From: CAWANF01 sp963783355
GTDB lineage: Bacteria > Bacteroidota > Rhodothermia > Balneolales > DATFMH01
DNA: 64,000 nucleotides
Assembly (NCBI GenBank): GCA_963783355.1
Contig: CAWANF010000009.1
Location: forward strand, 62,001-126,000
Direction of reading: 5' to 3'
Shown: piece by piece, positions 26,997-35,419 of the stretch
How the letters are laid out: the number at the start of each line of letters is the position of its first letter
How positions within the stretch are numbered: the first letter of the stretch is position 1
Notes under the pieces: generated by a model
What the model saw: the letters and a program-made list of their open reading frames with translations, nothing else
The model's database searches: none
What the model was told of the DNA's origin: nothing
Program-made: the position numbers and the translations under genes

Positions 26997-27049
26997 ACAT
27001 TTTTTCAGGCTCTGATCGTTGACGCGGTCAGGGCTTTTTTTGTAAAATG
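26994..27049 (+). terminator. Native tRNA-Leu terminator, copy 1 of a duplicated segment
   Basis: The stem CTCTGATC and GGTCAGGG (with G-T pairs) around a GTTGACGC loop is followed by seven T. Forty bases from 26994 recur exactly at 31033-31072, again ending in a T run. Confidence 0.8.
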
Positions 27050-27067
27050 ACTGCTATATTCAATGTT

Positions 27068-28420
27068 TTACCCAACCATATACGGTATATCCGAACCATG
27101 GGTAGGATAGGCATAAATCATCTCATTTAGGTCTGTTACAGTTGTACCCTGGTTAATGGCCAGGGTAAATATATTGATTAATTCTTCTGCTTTGGTTCCT
27201 AACAGGTGGGCCCCAAGAATCTTCCCGGTTTCTTTTTCAACGATGGTCTTGAACGCGGTATGTGATTCATTAATTCTTTTATATGAATACCAATTTTCCA
27301 TCCTGTTTGTGATAATTTCGAATTCATATCCTTCGTCCCGGGCTTCTTCTTCGTTCAGTCCAACCGAAGCTAAGGGCGGAACCGTAAACACGACGGTTGG
27401 CTGTGCCGGATAATCGGCAATTCTTCGATTTCCATTCAATAAATTCTCTGCTACAATGCGTGATTCAAATCCTGCCACCGGGGTTAAGGGTTTTCCATCC
27501 GTTGCCGCAACATCCCCCGCGGCATAGACCCGGAGATTGCTGATACTTTGCAGATATTGATTCACGATAATGCCTTTTTTCCCGAATTCTACGTTCCCGT
27601 TTTCCAGGAATAACTGGTCAATATTGGGTACCCTTCCGGCTCCATGAACAACAAGATTGCCTTTTATTTGTATCATCGAGTCGTTTTGTGAAGCGGTTAT
27701 TAAGAATTCTTCACCATTTTTCTCAATCGACTTTACTTCTGAATTCAAATATAGTTCAATGCCCAATTCTTTTGCTTTTCCCAATAAGATAGCAACCAAA
27801 TCATGGTCAAAACCCTCCAAAGGCCGGCTTCCCCTGTGCACGATATGTACTTCCGCACCTGCCAGCGCCGCAATAAAAGCAAACTCAAACGATATATATC
27901 CTCCGCCTACAAATACTATTTTGCCGGGTAATTCCTCCAGTTCCAGAAAGTCCGTGCTGGTTACGAGATGTTCAAAACCCTGAATCGGCAATGGAGCCGG
28001 TCTTGCACCGGTGGCAATCAGAATGTATTCCCCTGTCAGTATATAATTTCCAACTTTAACCGTATTTTCATCCTCGAAATGGGCATGACCGTGAAAGGGC
28101 ATAATTCCGGCTTTTTTCATTCCATTTTCTTTGTTAGCGGGAACGGGATCCGTAAAACCTCTTTTGAATTTCATCAGCTGTTTCCAGTCGACCACGGCAT
28201 TCGAAGAAATACCATGGATTCCCATTCTCCGGTTCCAATCTGCCAGGTCGGCCGCTCCAACCAATATTTTCTTGGGATCACAACCCCGCTGGGCACAAGT
28301 CCCGCCAAAAGGCAATTCGTCTATTTGGGCTACTTTCCATCCCGCTTCGGCACATCGTCCTGCTGCTGATGCCGCCGTGCCTGTGCCAATTACGATGAGA
28401 TCAAAATTTAAATGTTCCAT
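27068..28420 (-). CDS. Pyridine nucleotide-disulfide oxidoreductase (glutathione/mercuric reductase-like)
   Basis: 450 residues, a class I flavoprotein disulfide reductase. FAD site GTGTAASAAGRCAEAGW (12-28), redox pair C42 and C47 in GGTCAQRGCDPKK, NAD(P) site IVFVGGGYISFEFA, second FAD motif VYAAGDVAAT, and C-terminal interface YAYPTHGSD. It reduces an unknown disulfide or metal ion using NAD(P)H. The paired N-terminal cysteines typical of MerA are absent, and the C-terminal His is followed by G-S-D instead of the usual His-Glu-type dyad (HPT-x-x-E). Last gene of a sigma-factor-led operon, so probably part of a stress response. Native substrate unknown. Confidence 0.85.
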   Translation of the reverse strand: MEHLNFDLIVIGTGTAASAAGRCAEAGWKVAQIDELPFGGTCAQRGCDPKKILVGAADLADWNRRMGIHGISSNAVVDWKQLMKFKRGFTDPVPANKENGMKKAGIMPFHGHAHFEDENTVKVGNYILTGEYILIATGARPAPLPIQGFEHLVTSTDFLELEELPGKIVFVGGGYISFEFAFIAALAGAEVHIVHRGSRPLEGFDHDLVAILLGKAKELGIELYLNSEVKSIEKNGEEFLITASQNDSMIQIKGNLVVHGAGRVPNIDQLFLENGNVEFGKKGIIVNQYLQSISNLRVYAAGDVAATDGKPLTPVAGFESRIVAENLLNGNRRIADYPAQPTVVFTVPPLASVGLNEEEARDEGYEFEIITNRMENWYSYKRINESHTAFKTIVEKETGKILGAHLLGTKAEELINIFTLAINQGTTVTDLNEMIYAYPTHGSDIPYMVG

Positions 28421-28478
28421 AATTTTAAAGACCTGGAATTACGTTTGTTTGAACCTGATTAATCCCCGGAGTTTCATT

Positions 28479-29195
28479 TTAAACTTCACAGGATCCGGAT
28501 TCCTCAGTAATAGAATCCATTTTTCTCCCTGATGATTGCTGGCCGGGTAATGCCAATAACCATTCCCCGTTCTGAAGCCACCGATGTGCCAAAAATCCTA
28601 ATAAGATCCCAAATATGATATGGGCTCCATAAACGATTTCGGTCATTCCGGGAAGTCCTGTCGCCATAAATCCGACTCCCATAGCTTTTACGGCCGGACT
28701 CAGCAGGAAGCCGGTACCGATCAACAAAGCATAAACGAGTCCCCACCAAACCGGTTTTCGGCCAAGCAGAACGGCAAAAATGATCCCAAAAGATGCCCCA
28801 TTCCAGTAGTGATAGGTGTAACCAAGAATATTTGACCATGTTGAAGGTCCTTCCATAAAGCGGTTTGTAAGTAGAACACCCAAGAGCTTCGGCATATCAC
28901 CGGGCATCCAGCCCATCTTGAAACCAAATATTCGAACGACTTCGAGTCCGGCGGTAGCAATAAGCCCGGAAACGGCACCGATTAGTATTCGATGTGATAA
29001 AACTGTCCGATTTTGGACCCTGGATATTGCATAAATGAGTACGATGATGATGATACCCGGCAAGAGCAGCCATGTTCCGAGGGACGGCATACTCGCCCAT
29101 CCGGCCATAGCAGCCGGATAAATATTGGGTGAGATGCCAGCCATGGCCAGCACTACAAGTCCGAGTATCACATTTGAATTAATTTTCATTGACAT
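28479..29195 (-). CDS. Multi-pass membrane protein of unknown function
   Basis: 238 residues with about six hydrophobic segments (GLVVLAMAGISPNIY; TWLLLPGIIIIVLIYAI; ILIGAVSGLIATAGLEVVRI; ASFGIIFAVLLG; WWGLVYALLIGTGFLL; IVYGAHIIFGILLGFLAH). The C-terminal tail is hydrophilic and ends GSCEV. GGAG lies 5 bases before the start. It sits between the DUF302 gene and the flavoprotein in one operon, so a role in envelope or redox stress is likely but not shown. No motif recognised. Confidence 0.75.
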   Translation of the reverse strand: MSMKINSNVILGLVVLAMAGISPNIYPAAMAGWASMPSLGTWLLLPGIIIIVLIYAISRVQNRTVLSHRILIGAVSGLIATAGLEVVRIFGFKMGWMPGDMPKLLGVLLTNRFMEGPSTWSNILGYTYHYWNGASFGIIFAVLLGRKPVWWGLVYALLIGTGFLLSPAVKAMGVGFMATGLPGMTEIVYGAHIIFGILLGFLAHRWLQNGEWLLALPGQQSSGRKMDSITEESGSCEV

Positions 29196-29222
29196 AGCTG
29201 CTCCTGTATTAACATTACGGAT

Positions 29223-29702
29223 TTAGTTTCCGATCATACTGGTCATTTTATGCAGCTTTTGATCCAGCATTTTGGTAATCATATCAACCTTTTTGTTGTT
29301 CAGGCTGGCTACTTCTTCCGATGGTGGGATATAAACGACATACGTGTGACCGTTTGTGTCTTCGTAAATATTAATTCGAACAGGTACGACGGCACCGGCA
29401 GCCCGGTCCGCTGAGAACAATTTTTTCCCTACATTCGGATTACCCACAAAAAAAGTTTTGGACTTAACGGAAATGCCGGTCATGGATAATACATGTCCCT
29501 GGTTCAACTGGCCCATGATCATCATTCCATTTCCCGAGACCATTTTTTTAAAAGCGGAAACGGTTTGATCAAAATTTTTAGTTGATTCCACTTTAATGAT
29601 TCCTGACCCAGACTGAGAATAGGCCGGGTGAAAACTTACAAGTGTAAAAACAGTCAGGAGTGTAATCGTTGCTAAAAGAGAACGCTTTTTTTTGTTATTC
29701 AT
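29223..29702 (-). CDS. Exported DUF302-domain protein
   Basis: 159 residues with a signal peptide (SLLATITLLTVFTLVSFHPAYSQS). The mature part (STKNFDQTVSAFKKMVSGNGMMIMGQLNQGHVLSM ... FFVGNPNVGKKLFSADRAAGAVVPVRINIYEDTNGHTYVVYIPPS) is the DUF302 fold, a small alpha/beta domain found in bacteria and archaea with no settled function. GAGGT precedes the ATG. It lies 20 bases upstream of the membrane protein gene. DUF302 genes are often found in sigma-factor or metal/redox stress operons, which fits here. Confidence 0.85.
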   Translation of the reverse strand: MNNKKKRSLLATITLLTVFTLVSFHPAYSQSGSGIIKVESTKNFDQTVSAFKKMVSGNGMMIMGQLNQGHVLSMTGISVKSKTFFVGNPNVGKKLFSADRAAGAVVPVRINIYEDTNGHTYVVYIPPSEEVASLNNKKVDMITKMLDQKLHKMTSMIGN

Positions 29703-29842
29703 ATTGTACCTCGTTTGTTGTTGATTTTCATAATTGACAAGTGATTTTTTCGTCTTGCATCACTTTAGTCGTAGCCTTTTTGAAAACCTTACAAACTTTT
29801 TCCAGGTACTCTGCAAATAATCAAAAAAAGGGTGATTACCGT

Positions 29843-30151
29843 TTATTCAGGCTTGTTTTTATCCATTTCGGTTTTGATTCTTTGATAGGCTTCCTCACTT
29901 AAACCTTCACCGGCATTCTCATGATCTGTTTTAAATATAGCAGCTGACTTTTTAAACATCCGGTCCATAGCCGCCAGCTGTTTCTGGTATCGATGACACA
30001 ACTTACAACCAATAATATGAATACGAACCTGCCATTTTTCCCGAATGGATAATCGAGTATCCAGACTTTTACTGATAAGTCGAGTGATATCCTCACAAGG
30101 CGGAGTCAACAAATCGGTAACAGGTTTTATGATTTTCATTTTAATCTGCAT
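29843..30151 (-). CDS. Zinc-finger anti-sigma factor
   Basis: 102 residues. The core RIHIIGCKLCHRYQKQL has the H-x3-C-x2-C zinc-binding pattern (H45, C49, C52) of zf-HC2 anti-sigma factors. The protein has no membrane helix, so it is a soluble, ChrR/RsrA-like sensor type. It starts 8 bases after the sigma gene stop, the standard arrangement. The thiol-zinc site suggests release of the sigma factor upon oxidation or metal exposure. Confidence 0.85.
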   Translation of the reverse strand: MQIKMKIIKPVTDLLTPPCEDITRLISKSLDTRLSIREKWQVRIHIIGCKLCHRYQKQLAAMDRMFKKSAAIFKTDHENAGEGLSEEAYQRIKTEMDKNKPE

Positions 30152-30159
30152 AACTCATT

Positions 30160-30747
30160 TTACTTTTCGAACCAGTTTTTTTCAAGACAGCGCCTCAAAC
30201 CGGTCCTGGCCCGGTGCATAATAACCCAATAATTAGTCGAACTTATCTTCATTTCCTTACATATGGCTTCCGTTTCCATTTCATCCAGCTGGTTCATTTT
30301 AAATATAGCAGCAATTCGTTCCGGCAGGCGTTTAAGACATTCCTGGAGGATAAACATGAATTCCCTGTCATGTAATGGTTTATCAGGTAATTCCGACCAG
30401 TTTTTAGGTGCCGATTCGGGCTTCCACCGTCCTTTTTCACTTCCTTTTTCGATAAAATCTTCAATATTCCCCGCTTCAAGATCGACTTTATTCTTCTCTG
30501 AAGCGTACATATGCCGGTAGTGATCTAAGATTTTATGTCGTAAAATACCGGTAAGCCAGGTCCTTATACTGCTTTTTCCATCAAATTTTGAGAAGCTTTT
30601 TAAAGCCGCTAATAAAGTCTCCTGAACCAAATCCTCTGCAATAACACTTTCCGAAACCCGAACAATAGCAAACCGATAAAGGTAATTACCATGTTCTTCC
30701 AGCCAGCTTTCAGGATTTGTATTATTAGATTTTTTTGTTTGCGACAT
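30160..30747 (-). CDS. ECF-type RNA polymerase sigma factor
   Basis: 195 residues. Region 2 reads AEDLVQETLLAALKSFSKFDGKSSIRTWLTGILRHKILDHYRH, the sigma-70 core and -10-binding signature. Region 4 is LPERIAAIFKMNQLDEMETEAICKEMKISSTNYWVIMHRARTGLRRCL, a helix-turn-helix binding -35 DNA. The linker is unusually long (about 65 residues). Paired with the anti-sigma gene downstream, it should direct transcription of this operon in response to stress. Confidence 0.92.
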   Translation of the reverse strand: MSQTKKSNNTNPESWLEEHGNYLYRFAIVRVSESVIAEDLVQETLLAALKSFSKFDGKSSIRTWLTGILRHKILDHYRHMYASEKNKVDLEAGNIEDFIEKGSEKGRWKPESAPKNWSELPDKPLHDREFMFILQECLKRLPERIAAIFKMNQLDEMETEAICKEMKISSTNYWVIMHRARTGLRRCLEKNWFEK

Positions 30748-31032
30748 TATCCTAAAATATTGGCAGTCATCATTTGCTCAAACTTAAATTCGTTTTTTAA
30801 AATAAGGAAATGAAAAAAATCAATGCAATCAGGCTGATACAAAATGAATGGAAATTACCATCATTAATGCGAAGATTGTATGGAGAAATTTTCTTTTCTT
30901 GAAGATTTAGTCAAACGATGAAGACTTATTCCTTTAATTTTTAAAAATAATTCCAACACACATATAGGTAATAATGGTATTGTTGCTACGACTAAGACTT
31001 AATGAGATTGCAGAGCTGACCTTTGCCATGAT
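30748..31032. other. Promoter region of the sigma operon; no gene
   Basis: AT-rich, no credible open frame. It must hold the minus-strand promoter for the sigma-factor operon, but I cannot place a motif with confidence. On the plus strand it runs into the duplicated terminator segment at 31033. Confidence 0.4.
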
Positions 31033-31085
31033 ACAACATTTTTTCAGGCTCTGATCGTTGACGCGGTCAGGGTTTTTTTTTGTAT
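31033..31085 (+). terminator. Second copy of the tRNA-Leu terminator segment
   Basis: Forty bases identical to 26994-27033, followed by a similar T run and GTA. The tRNA 3' end itself is not present at this copy. The two copies bracket the sigma operon as direct repeats. Confidence 0.75.
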
Positions 31086-31167
31086 GGTTGAAAGGTTCGG
31101 AGTAGCGTTGAGATATTTTTATCCCTAATTATTAATGTCCCGTTGCATATCTTCAATAATTATATAT

Positions 31168-31341
31168 GAATATCAAACTTTCACAGCCCAAACAATTGCC
31201 CCTTATCTTTGTTTTAGGTAAACTGTTCTAGAGAGATTTTCATCATCGTTTTAATTAGAATTACAGATACAGATTATTCATCAGGGAAGCCCTTGCCATT
31301 CAGAGACCATGTGAGAGAGCACTCCTTTTAAAAATCATTCC
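31168..31341 (+). promoter_or_regulatory. Leader/promoter repeat, copy b
   Basis: Diverged copy of 4500-4628, with TTGCCCCTTATCTTTGTTTT (TATCTTTG fits TAnnTTTG) and TTATTCATCAGGGAAGCC in place of the ribosome-binding segment. It leads into the intact lipoprotein gene at 31342. Confidence 0.6.
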
Positions 31342-31773
31342 ATGAAACATTTTTTCGGGCTTATCATCGGAATATTAATCGTTGTCTCTTGCATAAAATT
31401 CGAGGGCTACAGTGACGGCGGTGGCGATACCGGTATTGGTGGCATCAACCAGACTCAGATATTAAAAGTATATGCAAATCATTTTAATATAAAACGTGGT
31501 GATACGACACGCATTACCTGTGTTATAAAAGATAGCCTTGATAAACGGTTTATCTTTGTTTGGCAGTTTAGTTACGGAAAGGCTCTTGATGTTAGAGACA
31601 CCACCTGGACAACACAAGGTATTATTAAAGCCTATTCCAGTGGACATCGCAATTATATCGACTGGGTGGCTCCAACTGATACCGCAGGCTTTTTTGGTAT
31701 AACTGTTCGAGCCAATAATCATGCAATTGATTCAGTAGCAGTTGAAAGCGCAACTGGCGTTAACGTCCTTTAA
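31342..31773 (+). CDS. Small Ig-like lipoprotein, near-copy of 13009-13440
   Basis: 143 residues, lipobox VVSC (Cys17), linker YSDGGGDTGIGG, then the same beta domain as the 13009 protein with few changes (IDWVAPTDTAGFFGI; ending VNVL). It is the only intact member of the family outside the element. It stands directly behind leader copy b, without an E-set gene, so the E-set part of this unit has been lost. Function unknown. Confidence 0.75.
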   Translation: MKHFFGLIIGILIVVSCIKFEGYSDGGGDTGIGGINQTQILKVYANHFNIKRGDTTRITCVIKDSLDKRFIFVWQFSYGKALDVRDTTWTTQGIIKAYSSGHRNYIDWVAPTDTAGFFGITVRANNHAIDSVAVESATGVNVL

Positions 31774-31786
31774 TCAAAAATCGTAA

Positions 31787-31860
31787 AAATAAATAGAGAA
31801 AAACACTAACTGTATAAAGGTTTATTCCAGGAGGAGTTTGGGCACAAACAATTATCAAAT
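31787..31860 (+). pseudogene. Remnant of heparinase-like gene start
   Basis: Bases such as TTTATTCCAGGAGGAGTTTG and CACAAACAATTATCAAATAC match the signal-peptide codons of the 13472 gene (LFQAVAWGQTIS...). The sequence is out of frame and shortened, then breaks off into leader copy c. Too short to be more than a scar. Confidence 0.5.
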
Positions 31861-32029
31861 ACCGAACTTTCAAAGACCGAACAATTGCCCCTTATCTTTG
31901 TTTTAATTAAACTTCATTCAGAAAAATTCATCATAGTTTATATCAGTAATTCTGATACAGGCTATTCATCAGAGAGGATAAAAATTTTTATGAGAACATC
32001 AACAAGGGAGCACTCTCATTTCTGAGTAT
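31855..32029 (+). promoter_or_regulatory. Leader/promoter repeat, copy c
   Basis: Third copy of the leader (CCCCTTATCTTTGTTTT, then CTATTCATCAGAGAGGATAA). A mini-frame MRTSTREHSHF follows the ribosome-binding segment and corresponds to the start region of the 4629 gene. It then joins an internal part of the E-set gene at TTCAGGAAC. Confidence 0.6.
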
Positions 32030-32473
32030 ATGCTTTCAGGAACTCATAAAATCATTCCAAATCATGGCTGGGAAACAACAGATAACCGGCAAATCAGGCA
32101 ATTGAGCCGGGACACCATGCTATCTTATGCCGCGTTTAATAACCTGCGGCGGGTAGCCCGTTTTATCATCCGTCCCGATCAATGGATTCAGAAGGGACTG
32201 TTTAAACCTTTGAAAGGAGACATCCTGCAAATAAAAGTACGGCTTGACGGGCAAACACATCTTTCCGATCCCCTTATAAAGGTATCTTCATGGAATTGGG
32301 AGACGGCCATGGCGATTCTGTTACGATCTGAACAAACAGAATGGCCGTTGATTAAAAATATGCATATAGCATTAAGCAAATGGCAGTCCATTCCTGTTGA
32401 TCTTAACGGAACTATTATTCGCTTTCCAGAAAGCTTAATGACAGTAACTGCAAAATTAATAAGTGACAAATAA
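32030..32473 (+). pseudogene. E-set lipoprotein fragment, copy 4 (C-terminal 147 codons)
   Basis: Open from ATG 32030 (MLSGTHKIIPNHGWETTDNRQ) to TAA 32471-32473. It matches the end of the second domain and all of the third domain of the 6530 protein. It lacks signal peptide, first domain and most of the second. The tail KNMHIALSKWQSIPVDLNGTI...LISDK shares its last 16 residues with copy 1 apart from one change. If translated, the product would stay in the cytoplasm. Confidence 0.75.
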
Positions 32474-32526
32474 TATTCAATTTTTAGGTTAAAATATAAA
32501 CGAAACCATTTAATGAGAGATTTATT

Positions 32527-32953
32527 ATGAAAAGAAAAAATAAAATCCTGCTATATTTTCTATAGACGATTTTGATTGCATTACTACTTTACTCTTGTGG
32601 ATTCCCAACTGATACTGGGGAGGAAAAGATTAGTACCCTCCTCAGACTAGGATTTTAGAATTATTGGTACAACCGGATACTGTTGCCACCTAGGATACAG
32701 TTCATCATTCATCTGCATGATAAAAGATAGTTTGGATAAACGATTTAAATTTTATTGGCAATCAAATATGGGACAATTTATCAATGAGGATGAATATCAC
32801 AAACCAGATAATTCATATATAACATTAAATAATTCTATTGAATGGATTGCCCCTGCATATGAAGGTAACATAGTTGTACAAGTGACAATTGATAACGGAA
32901 CGGATTCATTGTATGTAAGATCACTTGCATATATATATGTAAATGGTAATTAA
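32527..32953 (+). pseudogene. Broken copy of the small Ig-like lipoprotein (7669 type)
   Basis: Starts MKRKNKILLYFL then meets TAG where the 7669 gene reads S. Further on, FPTDTG is recognisable but the frame breaks again before the end part KDSLDKRFKFYWQ, which is open from 32717 to the TAA at 32951-32953. At least two nonsense codons and one frameshift. Upstream sequence after copy 4 is nearly the same as after the 6530 gene. Confidence 0.8.
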
Positions 32954-33044
32954 TAAATATATATACACTTAATACAAAGGTATAAACTATTCATTTTTAA
33001 TAAATTTCAATATTTAATATGTATAAAACTATGGGAGGACTAAC

Positions 33045-33737
33045 ATGAGAAAACAATATTTAATAGTGTTTTTCTTACTATCTATTTTTCCTAATTTTTT
33101 AAAAGGACAAGCTGTAGTTGACATACTACCACCGAATAATATAAATGATCGATTTTATTCCGATATTGCGAATTTTAATATTCAAAGACCAGGATTAAAT
33201 TTAAATGGATTCGATAATGGTAAAGATAATATTGGATAAGGGAATGGTTTAAAACGGATATTAAACAATTTATACAGTTCGAATCCGGATATATCTATAT
33301 AAAGATACTTATAAAAAGATATTGAAGAAATCGAGTGAGTAGATAATGGATCCATTTTTGATAAGTGATTCATTTGGGCCAGGTAAACAATAATAGTAAT
33401 ATCTTGCAAAGCAAAGCATTTGTAGCTTTAGCTCGTTATGTATTACATAAAAATAGGATAGATGGTCAGATTACTGGTGCAAGTACGGATGCTCCAGATT
33501 ATAGGGCTGCTTTAATTGATCTCAGAAATGCTTTCTTAAGTCCAATGAATTATCTTTTGGCAGATGGGACACATAGTTCAGATGAAGTCAAATGGACTGG
33601 AACTATCGAGAATTATGCAAGAGCGCTGGATTTGTATCTTGCACTGGAAAATGCCTATAAATTTTGGGATGAGCCCGATTATGATGATACCAATTCTGAT
33701 ACTTTATTGACTTCATCACAAAAAGAAACAGTATTAC
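33045..33737 (+). pseudogene. Broken heparinase-like N-terminal copy
   Basis: Begins MRKQYLIVFFLLSIFPNFLKGQAVV, matching the signal-peptide end and QRPGLNLNGFDNGKDN of the family, then stops at TAA 33237. Several more stops and a frameshift follow before the open stretch VNNNSNILQSKAFVALARYVLHKN ... LLTSSQKETVLR. It ends at the same E-set fusion point as the 13472 copy. Clearly not functional. Confidence 0.8.
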
Positions 33738-33953
33738 GGGCAAACACATCTTTCCGATCCCCTCATAAAAGTATCTTCAGGGAATTGGGAGACGGCCATG
33801 GCCATTCCGTTACGATCTGAACAAACAGAATGGCAACTGGTTGAGAATATGCATAGGGCCTTAACTAATTGGGAAATTTTATCGGCAGGACTCAATGGAA
33901 ATATCATCCGGTTTCCGAGGCAGTCTTGGTCTCAAGCCTTTACTAAAAAATAA
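33738..33953 (+). pseudogene. Free-standing E-set third-domain cassette, copy 5
   Basis: Open in the E-set frame from GGG 33738 to TAA 33951-33953, with the constant part GQTHLSDPLIKVSSGNWETA and a private tail ENMHRALTNWEILSAGLNGN ending AFTKK. No start codon. It is followed by a broken lipoprotein gene, as the other copies are followed by lipoprotein genes. Confidence 0.75.
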
Positions 33954-34057
33954 ATGGAATAAGTATAATGGGAATAAAGGAATGGGGTTATGAGTATAGA
34001 AATTTAATGCAGCAAGAGATTAATAGTTATATACATCCTTTTAAAAAGAGAGGTTTT

Positions 34058-34490
34058 ATGAATCATTTATTATGGTTAGGTATTATAATTGTGCCATTGC
34101 TTAACCGATTCCTGTCAAATCAATCTTGGAGATTCCGGAGGTGATCCGGGCATAGGAGGACCATATCAGACCCAAATTTTAAAGGTATTAGTACAACCGG
34201 ATACCATAGCACGTGGCGATACCACACGTATTACCTGTGTCATAAAAGATAGTCTGGATAAGCGGTTCATCTTTGTTTGGCAGTTGCAATATGGAAGACC
34301 AATTAATGCAAAAGATACTATTTGGGCTCCAAAAGTAGATTTAAAAGCTTATACCACGGGACACCAGAATTATATTGATTGGGTGGCACCGACTGATACC
34401 GCAGGCTTTTTTGGATTTGGTGTTCGCGCTGATAATAAAGAAAAATATTCATTACCCGCAGAAAGCGGTAGCGCGATTATAGTTAAGTGA
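34058..34490 (+). pseudogene. Small Ig-like lipoprotein with frameshifted signal peptide
   Basis: ATG 34058 with AAGAGAGG upstream reads MNHLLWLGIIIVPLL, then needs a frameshift to continue as TDSCQINLGDSGGDPGIGG (lipobox TDSC) and the complete beta domain to TGA 34488-34490. The rest resembles the 13009 and 31342 proteins (ITCVIKDSLDKRFIFVWQL; IDWVAPTDTAGFFGF). One small indel separates it from function. Confidence 0.75.
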
Positions 34491-34513
34491 GGTTATAAAA
34501 TTAATAAAACTTG

Positions 34514-35362
34514 AATTCAGATGCTCCTAAGGGTACCCAACCAGATACGCTTGAGTTTAAGTTTGTGATCCAAACGAACGGAGGACGCTATATCCCGAAT
34601 AACGGATGGGAAACGCTGCCTAACCGCAGGTTTACTATAGCAGACCTCGAGACAAATTTACCCGAATTTATATATAACCGGCCCTGGCAACGCTGGCCGG
34701 AACGACAGGTAACCTTTACCGTAGATATGAGAAACCAAAAAGTATTAGGGTTCTTTGATCCTAAAAAGGGAGATCAGGTAGTGGTAAGCGGCTCGTTTTC
34801 GGACTGGTCCGAAACGGGAATACCCATGATAGATAAAAGTGGAGAGGGTATTTACCAGGCCACTTTGCCAATTGCAGCGAATCCCGGACAACCGGTAAAC
34901 TATAAATTCCGGATGATTTCAGGAACTCATAAGATCATTCCAAATCATGGCTGGGAAACAACAGATAACCGGCAAATCAGGCAACTGAGCCGGGACACCG
35001 TACTATCTTATACCGCGTTTAATAACCTGCGGCGGGCAGCCCGTTTTATCATCCGTCCCAACCAATGGATTCAGAAGGGACTGTTTAAACCTTTGAAAGG
35101 AGACATCCTGCAAATAAGGGTACGGTTTGGCGGGCAAACGCATCTTTCCGATCCCCTCATAAAAGTATCTTCAGGAAATTGGGAGACAGCCATGACCATT
35201 CCGTTAAATGCAAAACACATCGAATGGCAATTAGTCGAGAATATGCATAGGGCCTTAACTAAATGGGAAACTTTATCGGCAGGAATCAATGGAATTATCA
35301 TCTGGTTTCCAATTAAGCATCAGCCCTTGTCATTACTAATAAATAAAAAAAGTGATAAATAA
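34514..35362 (+). pseudogene. E-set lipoprotein copy 6, N-terminus deleted
   Basis: Open from about codon 84 of the 6530 protein (SDAPKGTQPDTLEFKFV) to TAA 35360-35362. It contains the end of domain 1, all of domain 2 (GDQVVVSGSFSDWSETGIPM) and domain 3. Signal peptide, lipobox and about 80 residues are missing, so it cannot reach the envelope. The tail is private (ENMHRALTKWETLSAGINGI...NKKSDK). Longest of the stranded copies. Confidence 0.8.
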
Positions 35363-35419
35363 TAGATGAATTAAGTTATTAATGTAATGAGAGGTTTAAT
35401 TTTATTTAAAGGGAGTCTT

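Noticed and set aside
27068..28420. True mercuric reductase (merA)
   Set aside because: No C-terminal cysteine pair, no N-terminal HMA domain and no other mer genes nearby; only general class I disulfide reductase features are supported.
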